Source of the DNA: Annona cherimola
Lineage: Eukaryota > Streptophyta > Magnoliopsida > Magnoliales > Annonaceae
DNA: 64,000 nucleotides
Assembly (NCBI GenBank): GCA_030490835.1
Contig: CM059975.1
Coordinates: 55,729,174-55,793,173, forward strand
Reading direction: 5' to 3'
In this document: positions 34,154-46,995 of the stretch, one piece after another
How positions within the stretch are numbered: position 1 is the first letter of the stretch
Layout: each line of letters starts with the position of its first letter
Made by a program: the position numbers and the translations under genes
Notes under the pieces: model-generated
The model's database searches: none
The model's input: only the letters and a program-made list of their open reading frames with translations
What the model was told of the DNA's origin: nothing

Positions 34154-37100
34154 TCAGAAAGCTTCCATCCTTTCTGGAAGTGGGGTTTTGATAACCTGCA
34201 GTATCTGAACTACTTCGGGCATGGATGGCCTGCTGGATGGTATTTGTGACGTGCAAACCAAACCCAGTTTTAGAACAGGCAGCACCTCTTCTTCAGGGTA
34301 CTCTGCCATGCTTGGATCCACACAGTCCAACACATTCCCTTGTTCAAGCATTAGCTTCACATAGTCGGTCAGAACAACAATGTCATCATCTCCATACTCC
34401 AATGCCTTCTTCCCTGTCACAAGCTCAAGAATCATTACGCCAAACCCATAGATATCACACTTCTCATTGATTCTCAGACTCTGGCATGCTAGCTCTGGTG
34501 CAACATAGCCAAGCGAAGTCTGGAAACGGCTGCTAAGCACATGCTTATCAAGCTTAGGTAGGAGCCTTGCCAGTCCAAAGTCTGAGATCCTTGGGTTGCA
34601 GTTCTCATCAAGCAAGATGTTGCTGGGCTTGACATTGTAGTGAATGATTGGGGGACGGAATGATTGGTGCAGATAAGCTAAGCCTTTTGCTGTTCCAAGT
34701 GCAATCTTGAAGCGGTTTGACCAAGAGAGTGGAGGTGTGGAGGGAGATCTTTCATGAAGCTTGGCATGTAAGCTTCCATTTGGAGCATAATCTGATATCA
34801 AGAGCTGTAGCTGAGGAGTCCAGTAGTAGCCCTCCACTGTCATCAAATTGGGGTGTCTTGCATTGCCTAGAATTCGGATTTCTCGATCGAAATCTTCGTG
34901 ATATTGGATAATGTTGGAAGTTATAAGCTTCTTAACAGCGAAAATTCTGCCTTCCCCAACGGATGCTTTATACACAGTTCCAAAAACTCCTCTCCCCACC
35001 TCAGTTGCCTTGCTCAGTAGGATTTCAGCATTAGTGGACCAATCTTCCTTTCTGAAATCATTATGAGGTTGAAACAGAACAAGTCTTCCTACAGCAGGAC
35101 CTTTTGACCTTGGAGAACTGGAGAACATGCTGTCCATGGCATGATCGATGAAGGTAATCCTCCTCTGGACAGAAATATTCAGCAAGCTCACCACTACAAC
35201 TCCAGTAACTATTAAAACAGCAGCAGTAATTGCAAATATTGCAGAAATGCTGAGGAATTTTCTATGACTTGTTCTGGCTGAAACAGAGCCAGCGACTATG
35301 TTATCCGGATTTCCATGGTTGTAAGCATCAGGATTAAGGACTAATGGCTTTGGAACATTCATCTTGCAAGGCCCCTTCAAGAGCGGTGAGCAAATACCTA
35401 GATTACCTTGCAATGAGCTTGCATCTAAGCTTGGAAATATACCTGCAGTGGGCAGCCTTCCCACAAGCCTGTTGTAGGAAATGTTCACAGCAAGAAGATT
35501 ATCCAACCCACCCAGCTGTTGCGGTATCTCTCCACTCAAATTATTGAATTCCAAGTTTAGAATCTTCAGCTTCTGTAACCTTGATAGGGACCTTGGAATC
35601 GAGCCATTTAAGTTATTGTGAGACAAGGTCCTGAAAGAAGCCAATGTCACATTTAAATAAGCAAAACTACAGCATATTGCCGACAGAATCGACTAATGTT
35701 TGTAGTTGTAAATTGTAGAGATCTAGAATTATAAAATCAGAAGTAAATCATGTCGAAAGGAGACTTACAATAAGTAGAGACTGGAACAGTTTCCAATTTC
35801 TTCTGGGATTAGACCACTTAATGAATTGTCATCAAGTTGAAGGACAGATAGACTGTTAGAATCACATAAATCTTCTGGTATTGATCCATACAATGAGCAG
35901 TTACGGAGATCCAAGACAGTCAGGTTTTTGAAATATCCAAGCTCTGGAGGCAGTCGGGACCGAAGATTATTCCAGGACAGATTCAAGTACATCAAGTTGA
36001 AAAGCAGACCTAACTCCGGAGGGATGACACCAGAGAGCTGATTTCTCGACAAATCCAATGTGTGGAGACACTCAAACAGCTGGGAGGAACCAGCAGGAAT
36101 TGAGCCACTGAAACTATTTGACGACAGGTCAACCTCCTCTAGCCCAAGATCAAAGATACCTGGCGGGATGCTTCCACTGAAGTTGTTGGAATTCAACTTA
36201 AGTTTTGAGAGCTGGGTACAGTAGACTAATGTTTGGGGAATCTCTCCTGTCATACTATTATAAGACAAGCTCAAATAATTCAAGGATTTCAGATCACCTA
36301 TAGACGCCGGAATTGTGCCACTGAAACCATTTCTTGCAAAATCCAGCCATTTTAGGCTGCTCAAGTTACCAATCCACAGTGGGAAATCACCTGAGAATCC
36401 ATTGTTGGACAAATTGATGGATTCCAATGAGTTAATCCACTCTAGCGAGGATGGCAAAGGTCCCGTAAATGAATTGTCACTGCAATCAAAGCGGATAAGG
36501 TGTGGGCAGAGTCCAATGTCTGCTGGCAACTGCCCAGAAAATTGATTCCCCTGCAAGAAGAGCTGTTTCAGGTTGTGCACAACAGCAATTCCCAAAGGAA
36601 CAGGCCCGGAGAAAGCATTGTGGGAGAGATCCAAGATCCTGAGGTTCTTCAGTAGCCATAAGACATTTGCAAAGTCAGGATCGCCTGAGAGATAATTCTT
36701 TGAGAGATTAAGGCTGCCCAAAGATGTGCATCGCTGCAACGTGAGAGGAAGAGGCCCTTCGAAAAAATTCCCAGCTAAGGAGATGAATTTAAGTGAAAGG
36801 CAGTTACTGAAGAGCTGTACTGGAATTGGTCCAGATAGAGAATTTTCTGAAAGATCTAGAACTCTGATAGAGGAAGTTATGTTGCTGAATTCAGTGGGGA
36901 GTCTTCCTGAGAGACTGTTGTGGCTCAGGTTCAGACTTCTTAGGCCAGGAATGAGTGCTAGCTCAGGGAGGACGTCGCCAGAGAAGTTGTTGTGGGAGAG
37001 GGACAATGTTCGTAGACTGTACAGCTTCTGGAGGCCTCTGCCAATCTTCCCGGACAAGCGCAGGCCATCCAGGTTGAGGTGGGAGACACGGCCACTGATG

Positions 37101-37315
37101 GGGTCACATTTTAAATGAGCCCATGAACAGGGAGAGTCATCGTCTTCGTTCCACGATGCAATAGCAGAAGTTGGATCTTGAAGGCCTGATTTGAAGACAA
37201 TCAAGCCAAGCACATCGTCATCGAGCTGGACAGAGAGGTGACTGGAATTGCAGGAATGGATGGAAAGAAAGCAGGCAACAAAGAGGAAGAAGAGATGGGT
37301 GGTGGTTATCTTCAT
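34154..37315 (-). CDS. LRR receptor-like kinase, probably catalytically inactive (At3g28040-like), two exons
   Basis: Exons 37315-35769 and 35630-34154 give 1007 residues. The start chosen is the ATG of MKITTTHLFFLFVACF, which opens a signal peptide. Order: signal peptide (about 1-23), LRR N-terminal cap with the paired cysteines of CSWAHLKC, about 20 LRRs, a juxtamembrane cap with two cysteines, a transmembrane helix (about 642-666) and a kinase domain (about 720-1000). The kinase has GRGVFG (728-733), Lys in FAVKK (about 749) and DFG (866). The catalytic loop reads HYNVKPSN (846-853) in place of HRDLKPEN, so the catalytic Asp is Asn. The protein is expected at the plasma membrane as a receptor or scaffold. 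From memory, Arabidopsis At3g28040 has nearly the same length, architecture and altered catalytic loop. This is the only convincing host gene here. Confidence 0.95.
35631..35768 (-). other. intron of the LRR receptor kinase gene
   Basis: 138 bp. Donor GTAAGT at 35768-35763 is a perfect consensus; the acceptor is TTCTTTCAG, ending at 35631. It splits a Leu codon (TT|G) and restores an LRR reading through the junction (YLL then TLSHNNLNG). Confidence 0.93.
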
Positions 37316-38680
37316 TCTCTGTATTTCCAACAATCAAGAGCCAAAAACTCCACTCCCACCTCCTCAGCTCCTCTCTCTGTCTGCCATTAGCTTCAAGGAA
37401 ACGAATAGAAAAGCTAGAGCAGTAGCAGAGCAGTAGGTGGAAACAGAAACACAGCATTGGGCGGATGTCCTTCTCATCTTTTGACCGTTGTTGCTTGTAT
37501 CACATCCTCCCGATATTGGACAAGAGTAAAGACAAGACCATTTCGACAAGTGGCCTATGATTATGAACAAATTGTACTCAACAAAGTGTCAATTCCTAGC
37601 TAATTGAAGGCATTTTCATTATTTAATAAACCAAATATATAAAGATTTCAAATCTCGAGTATATACTTGCAAAAGAACAAAATTATACTGCCAGAGAGCC
37701 AGAGCCCCTACAAAAATTACCCTGGTATGTATTTTGCTCCGAATGGCCTAAAATTTCACATAATCATGTCATTAAAGTCAATCCTGTAACCCATTTTAGG
37801 AACCTGAAAGTGAACTCCATTCATGCAAAAGAGAATATGGGACTCAAGTTATCAACAGAAGATCATGAGCCACCTAACATCGGTCAACTATATATGGGAA
37901 GCTTAGACTTCCATGATGCAAAAGGTAAGAAAAATATGAATACTGTTTTTCACCTGACTACCTTTAGGGCTTCAAAATCGTCACTGCTTACATTGTTGTC
38001 CTCAAAAGTTCTGATTTCAACAAATAAGAGCACGCTTTTATGTATCGGAAGAGATTTTATTTAACTTCCTTTATTTTTTAAATTTTATTAATTGATATAA
38101 AATTTAATCCATTTATTGTATTTAAAATAATTTGTTTAGCTAAGAGGCCAAGTTTCTTATGAACAAATATGTCTATAGGTCACATTTACTCAAAAATAGA
38201 TATCTTCATGTATAAATTGATGAAAATACTTAAATTCATTTCCATATGTATTAGAATGTAATAATACTTGATAGGATTATTTATCCATTTGATAATGATA
38301 TTTTAGATGGTTTGGATCTTGTAAATACTACTTAAAAATTGATATTCAATATTAATTTATTTTATTATGTTGATTTTGTACATTTATTGATGAAGTTTAT
38401 ATGCAGTGATACTAAATAAATAATAGGATTCCCGCGATGATAGTAATTATATTAAATACAATAGATAAATTAAAATTTTCATTAACAATCAAAAAAATTA
38501 AAAATAAAGGAGGTTCATGAAAGAGGAGTTATAAAGAAGCCGCCTCGAAATAACATAAACAAAATCATGCGATGTAAATGGAAGAAAAAAAAACATGCAA
38601 GGAAAAAGAAAATAGTACTTAAAAGGTAGCACAATACTGGGTTTGCCAATGCAAATAAATGTTTTAAGGAGAATTAATGG
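37316..38680. other. 5' flank of the kinase gene and AT-rich intergenic DNA
   Basis: The stretch 37316-37560 is probably 5' UTR and promoter of the - strand kinase gene. I see no strong TATA box. Nothing recognisable beyond it. Confidence 0.45.
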
Positions 38681-38734
38681 AATAATAATGGTAATAATAA
38701 TAATAATAACAACAACAACAACAATAATAATAAA
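38681..38734. repeat. (AAT)n/(AAC)n compound microsatellite
   Basis: Runs of AAT/TAA units around a central block of five AAC units. Confidence 0.9.
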
Positions 38735-40430
38735 GGAGATTTTTGTAAATACAACTACAAGGTTTAATCAACAGTGGAACCATGTCTTTAAGTTTGTCAA
38801 AATTACTAATGCCTACAAAATTTACATAAAATTACAAATACGTCCCTTTAGTTAGGATATCATTAGAATTTTCTATAAAAGACAAAAATGAGCTTTTAAG
38901 CCAACCTATACACTTAAAATGTTTAGAAATATTGTAAGTAAATTTGTTATTTTAATGTTTTATATATTTATATACTATTATTTTACATTTTTTTGCAAAT
39001 ATGCTTAAAATATTATCAAAAATTGCAAGCATATCCATTGATTTAAAGGGAATTACCACTATTTTATGAAAAATTCTAATAGCATCTTAATGAAAGGAAC
39101 ATGCTTATAAGTTTATGCAAATTTTGTAAGTGTATTTGCAAGTTCGACAAATTTAGGACATAGATAAAATATTGATCAAACTTTATAAACATATTTGCAA
39201 AGATCTCTAATAAAATAATACCAATGACTACTAAAATTCTAAGAATTTTGAATTTTTATAAGTGATCGAGATTGGAAGAGGAAAGTCTTTAGAAAGAAAA
39301 CGGTCTACGAAATCGAGAACTACACCCTTGATAGAGACGTCTGAAAGCACATAGGAATGTGCTTACGTCATTGCAAACTGCTGTTAAAAAAATCAGTGGA
39401 AGTTGATAAAGCAGGTGATCCAATTAAATGATCATGAATATGGATAGTAAATGAAACTAAATCACAATGAGTATGAAATTAAGATCAGGCTAGGAATACC
39501 AGGAACGGAATATGCCGAATTTTCATTGAATTGAATGATATTAGCAATATTTATTTTCTTTGAGATTTTATTCTATAATAAACAGCATATAAAGATGCAT
39601 TTCATTTAGTGTACGAGGTAGATTTGTCCATGCTCATACGATTTTCATTTATTCTTGTTTTTTATAAAAAAAAATAAATAAATAACGTGGGAGAGAACTA
39701 GTTGTTAATTGACGGCATGGGTAGACAGAGATGCGGTGAAACATGGTAGATGAGGAGGAGAACCCCAATAATTCTTCTTAAATAATATATATATTTTTCG
39801 TAAGAAGAGCATTGTGAGTTGGAAAGGGGGAGTGGAAGCATGGGAGTGACTTTTTCTCCCCGTGAAGCAACGCTGATATCGGTGCCGAGCTAAAAGGTGT
39901 GTGCTTAAAAAGAAAATAAAAGGACGCAGTGGTCTGCGCTGGAGGGTGGGCCTGGTTGGCAAGTGAAGACGAAGTAACGCGGCAGGCAGAAGTCACGTTC
40001 TCCGATCCGAATACAAACGAAGCGGTGGTCACGGGCCAAGGAAAGAACGCCTTCTCACCTTGGATTGTTGCGCAAAAGAGGGTCTGGAACCCACCATCCT
40101 CTCTTCTTCTTCCTCACGGGCTCGCTCTCTCTGTCTACCTGTCGTGTCAGTCATTTGTCCCTAACCTCGTCGTGGAATGGCATCAATGGGAGTTGAGAGG
40201 AATTTCTTTTAAAACGCGCTCGGTGCTCTACCACGCCCACAAAAACTTCCGGAATCTCGTGTCTTGTCTAGTGCACTCATGTGCATTTAGCTTTAGTGTA
40301 CTCACATTTATAATTTTTTAAAATATATATAGGCCTAAGCATGAATGTTCCATATGTATAGTTTTTTACATTTTTTTGATTGTTTTTAATATTCTATTTT
40401 CAGTTCCAAAAAATCAAGAAAATAAGTCTG
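38735..40430. other. intergenic DNA with a GC-richer patch
   Basis: Mostly AT-rich. From about 39840 to 40280 the composition rises and CpG becomes common on both strands (GCGGCAGGC, ACGCGCTCGG). Open frames there (for example 39929-40321 +) match nothing I recognise. It could be a decayed gene or promoter. Confidence 0.4.
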
Positions 40431-40890
40431 TCTCACATGCTTGATGAGAAGATAGGAAGAGGAATAGAGAAGTGGAGACTCACAACAAAGAGAAGATAAG
40501 CACACAAGAGCACATTTCACTTCCTTGATTTCATAAGCAAAAAGATGATACATATATATATATAGATCTCTTTAACTGGCACTCAAATTCGGACTAGACA
40601 AAAACTATAGCTAAGGATTTACATGTCCTAACCACACACAGTTAAGGACTTACCTGTCCTAACCACACATAATCACATACAAAAATATTACCCTAATGTA
40701 AACTTGTTACGTCTTTATTTAAAGAAGAAAAGTAAAAGCTGATATAAAGCTAGTTGTAAAGAAAGTAGATTCCTTACACAATTGACTTCTCTGCCGCTAG
40801 CTGGGTAGTGCATTTGGGAAAGTAGACTCTTTGTTGATAAGCATGGCCATCAATCGAACCCTAAGTAGTCATTGCTGGCATCCAAACTGC
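40431..40890. repeat. unclassified repeat-like DNA with a 31-bp tandem duplication
   Basis: 40609-40670 holds two copies of AG(C/T)TAAGGA(T/C)TTAC(A/C)TGTCCTAACCACACA, next to a (TA)n run at 40552-40563. The style recalls small copia LTRs, but I could not find both ends. Confidence 0.35.
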
Positions 40891-41691
40891 TTAAAGGGCT
40901 AGTAGGATTGATGATGTTAGCCTTAATCTTTGGGTCTGCTGTAACTCCTCTTGATCGTCCATGTGCTGAAAAAGCCTGTGGGCTATATGGATTCTAATGG
41001 GATGTTGTGCATCTAGAATAAAATCCTCATTGAAGATCTGAGGAGAGGTTTCGTCAGCATTGCGGCCATTAATGATTGCCATTATTTGTTGCTACCACCA
41101 ATCTAGTGCTGCAAACCATCATAAAAATTTAAATAATTATGCTATTCTTCATAAATGGAATTCATGAAACAGTTTCGAAGATAAGGAAATAATAAAAAAT
41201 TGTTAAATAAAAACCCAATGTGGTATTCTTCTAAAAGATACCAAAAAAGGCACAAAGCTTCTTTAGGAAAATTTGAGTATGGCCTTCTAATAGAGAATAG
41301 TGAGAGAAAAGGATATTTAGGATAGAAATCTAATTCTCTAATACAGAGGCCATGGTTTCTAACCATTATTTCTCAAAACTAGTTCATGTTATAGGTGGAA
41401 TGGAGAGAAAGTAATTTATGGATGATTGTATCTTGAACTTCTTTGGGTAGGTATGGGATGGAGTCCATTATTGGAAAAATGTCATTAATTGGATGCTTGG
41501 ATAGGAAGTTTGCAAGAATATTTTGTTTTCTTGGGATTTGCTTTGTATCAAAATCAAATTAGGAGAACCAGGATGCCCATGTAAGGAGTTGTGCATGGGG
41601 TAATTATTGTTGCTTGAACTAAAGCATTTTAGGGAATGAATTCATGTCCGTTTCAATGAGTAATTTTTTTCCCTAAGAAGATGTGAAACCC
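40891..41691 (-). pseudogene. possible endogenous caulimovirid-like polyprotein relic (RNase H end and downstream)
   Basis: On the - strand, about 41690-41430 can be read with frameshifts as an RNase H C-terminal segment, ending in a motif of the form NILANFLSKHP. A stretch downstream at 41366-41142 (motifs YPKYPFLSLF and FPKEALCLFWYL) and a 63-codon frame at 41082-40891 follow. The WASWF-type lead-in and the downstream aromatic-rich region recall endogenous plant pararetroviruses more than Ty3 or copia elements. The relic is interrupted by stops and cut by the Tekay LTR at 41692. A divergent gypsy element is the main alternative. Confidence 0.35.
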
Positions 41692-44600
41692 TAACCCATG
41701 TAGAGCCCATGTGTATGCATTAATCATGTATATGATGTTTATATGTGAATTATTGAATTATGAAGATGTTATATGATTTTGCTAATTATTGCAATTAGGG
41801 TTAAGGATTAGCAATAATGATGGGATTAAGCATTTTGAGCTAAAATGAGACAATGGGATTAGAGCATATTGATGTTGATTTAAATATGCAAATATATCAT
41901 GAAAAATCATTTTCCATTATTTAAAATGAATTATGGGAATTATTATGGAAATTGGAAGTTTAATGGAAAAACATTGAAAAATTCATAACTCAACGCCTGT
42001 AAGGCGGATTCAAGTGAAATTTGAAATGAAAATCATTAATGTTGGGCTTGGTATTATGGAATAAATGGGTATGAAAATTCTTGATGAAATAAGAGTTATG
42101 ATTTATTAATCATATTTCAATTTCCACCGTTAACTTTAAACGGCTATAACGGGAGCTAGAAAACTCGGATTGAGTTGAAATTTGAAACGGTTGAATAAAA
42201 TTGTGAGATATTTATTTTGAATGGCTTGGATTAAGCATGAAATGTTAGAAAAATACCTGCATTGAAAAAGGTGAGCATGGTTGACTAAATGCACCTTAAA
42301 AGTAACTTTCCATTAATGCTAGAGTACCAAGTGTAAGTGCATGATAGGAATGGAATTTAAGGTGGCAAATTGCAGGCCATTTCTTGGGGATTTTATGCAA
42401 ATATTTGAAATGCATAAATGAGAGAATTATCCATCCATTTAATGCTCACCATGATGAAGCTACAAGAGCATAGCTAAGGGGGCAATAAGGGGACGTCCAA
42501 AGGGGCTGTTTTGCTGCATATTTTTGAATTTTTGAATTTTTTAAAAATGCATATAAGTTGCTGGGATGCAAGTACATGATATGTGCAAGCAATAATGTAG
42601 ATTTGCAGCAATAAAAAATTGGAAAAAGGCAGGTACATACAGCTGAAAACGTGGACAACTTGTGGTGATGGAAAATGTGATTTCGTGTGTTAAGTTGCTG
42701 CACTTTTTACTAAATTTATTTACATAAAAGTAATGCATGGATTAATGGGTAATTAAGTATGCAATTTACCCTTAAATTAGGGATGAAAAAAAAGAATGAA
42801 AAATGAATGAAAAATGGGCAGCAGCTGGACGTGAATTGGAGATAGCTTTGAACGGTTATGATTCAATGCAATTTGGTAATTTTTAAAAATGGTAAAATTC
42901 CATTTTACAAGGCTGTGAAATGTCCAGCACTTCAAGGTGATATGTATGCATTTACTCATGTGGAAAAATGGCCAAAAGTGGGCCCCACAGCTGGAAAAAA
43001 ATCCAGCTCTTATAAGCCATGCACGTTACTTGAGAGAAGGCTTGGAAATTGCTAAGTGTTGTGATTTTTCACCAAAGCCATACCAGCTGCTCATGTCCAT
43101 ATTTCCCTGCAAAAAGAGGAAGGAAATCAAGGAGAAAAGAAGGAGAAATGGAGAAGAAAATCATCTCAAAGAATTAGGGTTTGATTTATCTCAAAACCAA
43201 GTATGTGTTTGATTTTAAGTGTTTAACTTGAGTTTTTAAACTCAAAACATGGAAATGAAAAGGGATGCTTAAAGGATCTGTAAAATGGTGATTTAACATG
43301 CTTTTTCATGAATATGGAATGGATATTAAGTTTTATGAATGAATTTTCAAGTTAAGATTGATGAAAATGAAGTTATGCATGTGTATTAAGTGGAAAATCC
43401 AAGTTGATAAACCCTAAATCTCCAAGATAAGTTGCTGTTTTGGTCTGATCATGTGATTAAGCTATGAATCATGTATTCATGCAAAATATATGATGATTTA
43501 TGCTTAAATGATGAATTTTTGAAGTTATGGAATGCAAAGTGATGATTTTGACCTAATTTCTAAGTTTCTATGCTAAAAATGTTATGGAAATGGAATTTTA
43601 TGTTTTAAGCATGTTATGTAGGGTAAAATACCCTAGATTTAAGGTATTATGGATGCTCAAAATATTTGGGAAAAGGAAACCCTAAAACTGACTTTTATGA
43701 TTTTCATGAAAGAACGTCGAACCGACGTGAAACGGGACTCAAAATATGTGGGTAACTTGCTGTTTTGAGAAATGATAATGCATGGATGTTATATATGTGT
43801 TTAATCCCTAATTATGGATTAGAAAAAATGAATTTAATTTCTGGAATTTCGGAATTATATGACTGCATAGGGTTATGTATCAAAAGACACGTAAAACGGG
43901 TGAAAAACTGGTTCCAAATTTGCTGTTTTGGAAACCTAGGTTGAATGAATTTAAATCCCATAAAAATACCTTGAATGAAGTGGTAATTAAGGGTAATTAA
44001 AACCCTGAAAAATGGATTAAATTTCTGAGTTAGCAAAGTTTATGAAATGCATTAAGTATATATGCTAAATGGACTTATGTGAAGGGATAAAGGTAAATGG
44101 GTGATGAATGTTTTATGAAAAATGATTTTATGCAAAAATGCATGAAAATGAGATGAATTCCATGATTATACATCTTTTTTGAATGTGGGATTATTTATTT
44201 CAAAATTTGAAATTATTTAAGGAAGCCTAAGGCAATAACATATGCTAAAGCAAGCACCGTTGTGTGTGTTGTGGAAAAAAATGGATAAATGACAAAGTGA
44301 GTTCAATGAACCTATGTATGATGGTTATTGAATGATTATTGTGTGATTAAAATGAATACCCTATGTATGGGGTTATACATGTTATGTTATATGGTAGCTG
44401 AAGAAATGTGTATAAAATGTGCTCATATGTGCAAAATGAGCTATGTATGTATATGATGAATTATGAAGTCAAATAAATGATGTATGTATATGCGATGGGT
44501 TGGAAAACTAAATGAAATATGAGAAAAAAAAATATGAAAATTCATATTATTCTCATGTAGGCAAAGGCAAAGAAAAGGTGGTGACGGAAAGCTAAGGAAT

Positions 44601-45709
44601 TCAGGTAAGCAAACAAATTTTCTAAAGGATTTTTGCTTTTCTAAATTGTTTCCATAAATGTAATTTTTGCTTTAACTTGATTGTTGAAACTATAGAAATT
44701 ATTTCTACTGTGTTTAAGGATGGTCATCCCTTAGCAAAATGATGTTGAAATGATATTTTACTTCAAATGCAATGTTATGAAATCTTTCTTTGATAAATGC
44801 TATGGAAAAATAATGTGATTCCATGTTTCTGATTGAAAAAAATAATGCTAGCATGTTATAGATGAATTTATGCAAAAGTTCATATGCACAGGAAATTAGG
44901 TCCACCTGAAGGGTATAAGCGGACCGATTGTCCCCCCTTGGTGTGGCCAAGTCACTTAAAACAGGCCCAAGGCCGGCGACGCCCTCTCTGAAATGGGAGT
45001 TAACGTGACGGATGGTCACCTGACTATCTTTCATCCTAAGGGAGAAATGGTATATGTGTTCATGTTTTCATATGGCATTATGCATATGGGACCCGTGATG
45101 GGTACATGATTTCATGCTTTTAAGATATACCTTTAGACAAGGTATAAGTTGCTTTCCAAGTTGATTTTAAATGCAAAATGTTGCCTGAAATGATTTGCCT
45201 GTAAAATGCAAATAGCTTGCTTATTGAGTTTCGACTCACGATTTTATTTTCCAAACCCAAAGACAGGTGATGGAGAGGACATGGTGAAGGAGCAAGTGCC
45301 GGCTTAAGGAATCCATGGAAAAACTTATGAAACTCATGTTATGAAACTTATGTGAAATGGTTGTAAACTATATGCAGTGCTTTATGTTGAATAGATGTAA
45401 ACTATTCGAATGTTTTATATGGATGACTGTGATTTATACATGCAGTGACATCTAATTTAGGCAAAAGGTGAAATGTCGCTGAACAGCATGTTTGTATATA
45501 ATGAATGGGGTGAAATGACTTAGAAATGTACGAGAATGAAATTATGAGAACATGAGTTGTTATATGAACTTTTACATGACCATATTTAATAGGATAAATA
45601 TCCGACAAGACCCGCCATATGACAGGGCAACAATCCTGATCACGTTTACCAATCAATACGATCCCGAGGTAAGGCTCAGGATGTGACGCTCGGGTTTGGG
45701 ACGCCACAG
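41692..45709 (+). repeat. 5' LTR of Tekay copy 2
   Basis: 4018 bp, TGTGAAACCCTAACCC...GGGACGCCACA. The primer site follows after 5 bp. The U3/R boundary is probably near 43010-43200, where a purine-rich leader (GAAAAGAAGGAGAAATGGAG) follows a weak TATAAG at 43011. The 44880-45010 block is the counterpart of the GC-rich blocks in the other Tekay-type LTRs. 5' flank GAAGA. Confidence 0.85.
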
Positions 45710-45714
45710 GGCTT

Positions 45715-45726
45715 GGTATCAGAGCA
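45715..45726 (+). promoter_or_regulatory. primer-binding site (initiator-Met tRNA)
   Basis: TGGTATCAGAGC, a perfect complement to the 3' end of plant initiator tRNA-Met, 5 bp after the LTR. Confidence 0.88.
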
Positions 45727-45944
45727 TGGATTGGTAAATAGGCGCGGAAAATTTTTAAGTATAGGAAATTGATAGAAATGATGAGATATGCGTGATTACA
45801 CATGAATATATATGATTGCTCATAACGATGTGATGAATTAGATGTGGTTAAATGATGTTCATGCATGATTTTAACATGATGAAATGCATGCCATATGATA
45901 ATGAGTTATTGTTGCAATGCAATTTGATTGCTATGTCTACACAG

Positions 45945-46578
45945 ATGGCAGATAAAGGAAAGAGAATGATGAGTGCGGAGGAGTTACAAAGGGAAAGAGA
46001 GGAAGAGTAGATCCCCCTGTTCCAACCGACAGAGTAGATCCACAAGACCTACAGAACTTCTGGGATAAGACACAGGCACCTATACCTCCCGATACTGGTC
46101 CATGGTACAGATTTGTTGATGGATGTGTCTAGTTTCGTTATGGAGCATCTTGGAAGAGACTCCATTAACGGGAGTGGACATGGCTCTCTATATAAAAAGG
46201 CATCATGCTAAGGGAGTCATCGAAGTACCTGCTGGCCCTAAACCTGATGAGGTGATGCTCTATATAATGGAGAATACAAGGGAAATTGTTCGATTGACTG
46301 AGGTCAATGATGATGATGACCCGATGGAATTTCTCGAACCATTTGAGGAAGAAGAGGAGGAGGAAGAGGATGAAGTAGAGGAGGAAGTAGAAGAAGAGAT
46401 AGTGGAGTTTGTAGAGGATGATGAGGATGAGGATGTGATGATAGTGATGATGAGGAAGTTCAGGCATGGTCTGACACTAGCACTATCACAGAGGCACCCT
46501 CATAAGTTCCACGTAGGCGTAGACGTCGAGGGAGAGGTCCAGGAGGATGATGAAATTATTTGCTCTGCTTTTCTTTAA
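45945..46578 (+). pseudogene. extra ORF in the leader of Tekay copy 2 (broken)
   Basis: Starts at ATG 45945 (MADKGKRMMSAEELQRERE). It shifts frame near 46006, reads through DRVDPQDLQNFWDKTQAPIP, and shifts again near 46120. It continues as an open frame with EVMLYIMENTREIVRLTEV and a very acidic tail (long E/D runs, about 46345-46440), ending at 46578. I do not recognise the protein. It sits between primer site and gag, where Tekay copy 1 has only about 210 bp of non-coding leader. It may be an additional ORF of this family or a captured host fragment. Confidence 0.5.
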
Positions 46579-46995
46579 ACAGCTGTGTATATATAAGTAT
46601 GGTGTATGTATAATTATGGTTGGATGACTCTATGGTTGCTATGGTAAACTGATATGCATGCAGGTGTGAAATGGGTATGTCATGCTGAATATGTACATAA
46701 GTGTGATTTTCTTTTGTATGTATTAACTGTGAATATGGTGTATGTGAATGAATATATTAATATACTGAACTCTTGATGTTTTAGAGATGTATGGATGAAT
46801 GAGCATGAGCTAAAATGGTGTGATATATTATGATTGTGACCATGTGATGCCGAGATGCATATGCAATGATTTAATATTGAATGAAACTGAAATGCGTATG
46901 CAATGATTCCATGGTGATTATCAATGAAATGCGTATATAATGATTTAATGCTAATCGAAAATGAAAAGTGTTTGTTATATACTCAGATTAAAACA

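Noticed and set aside
39929..40321. 130-codon + strand ORF in the GC-richer patch
   Set aside because: Overlaps open frames on the other strand and matches no family I know. The openness is explained by composition.
46165..46467. - strand ORF opposite the acidic leader ORF
   Set aside because: Antisense of GAA/GAG/GAT codon runs, giving Leu/Phe/Tyr-rich text.
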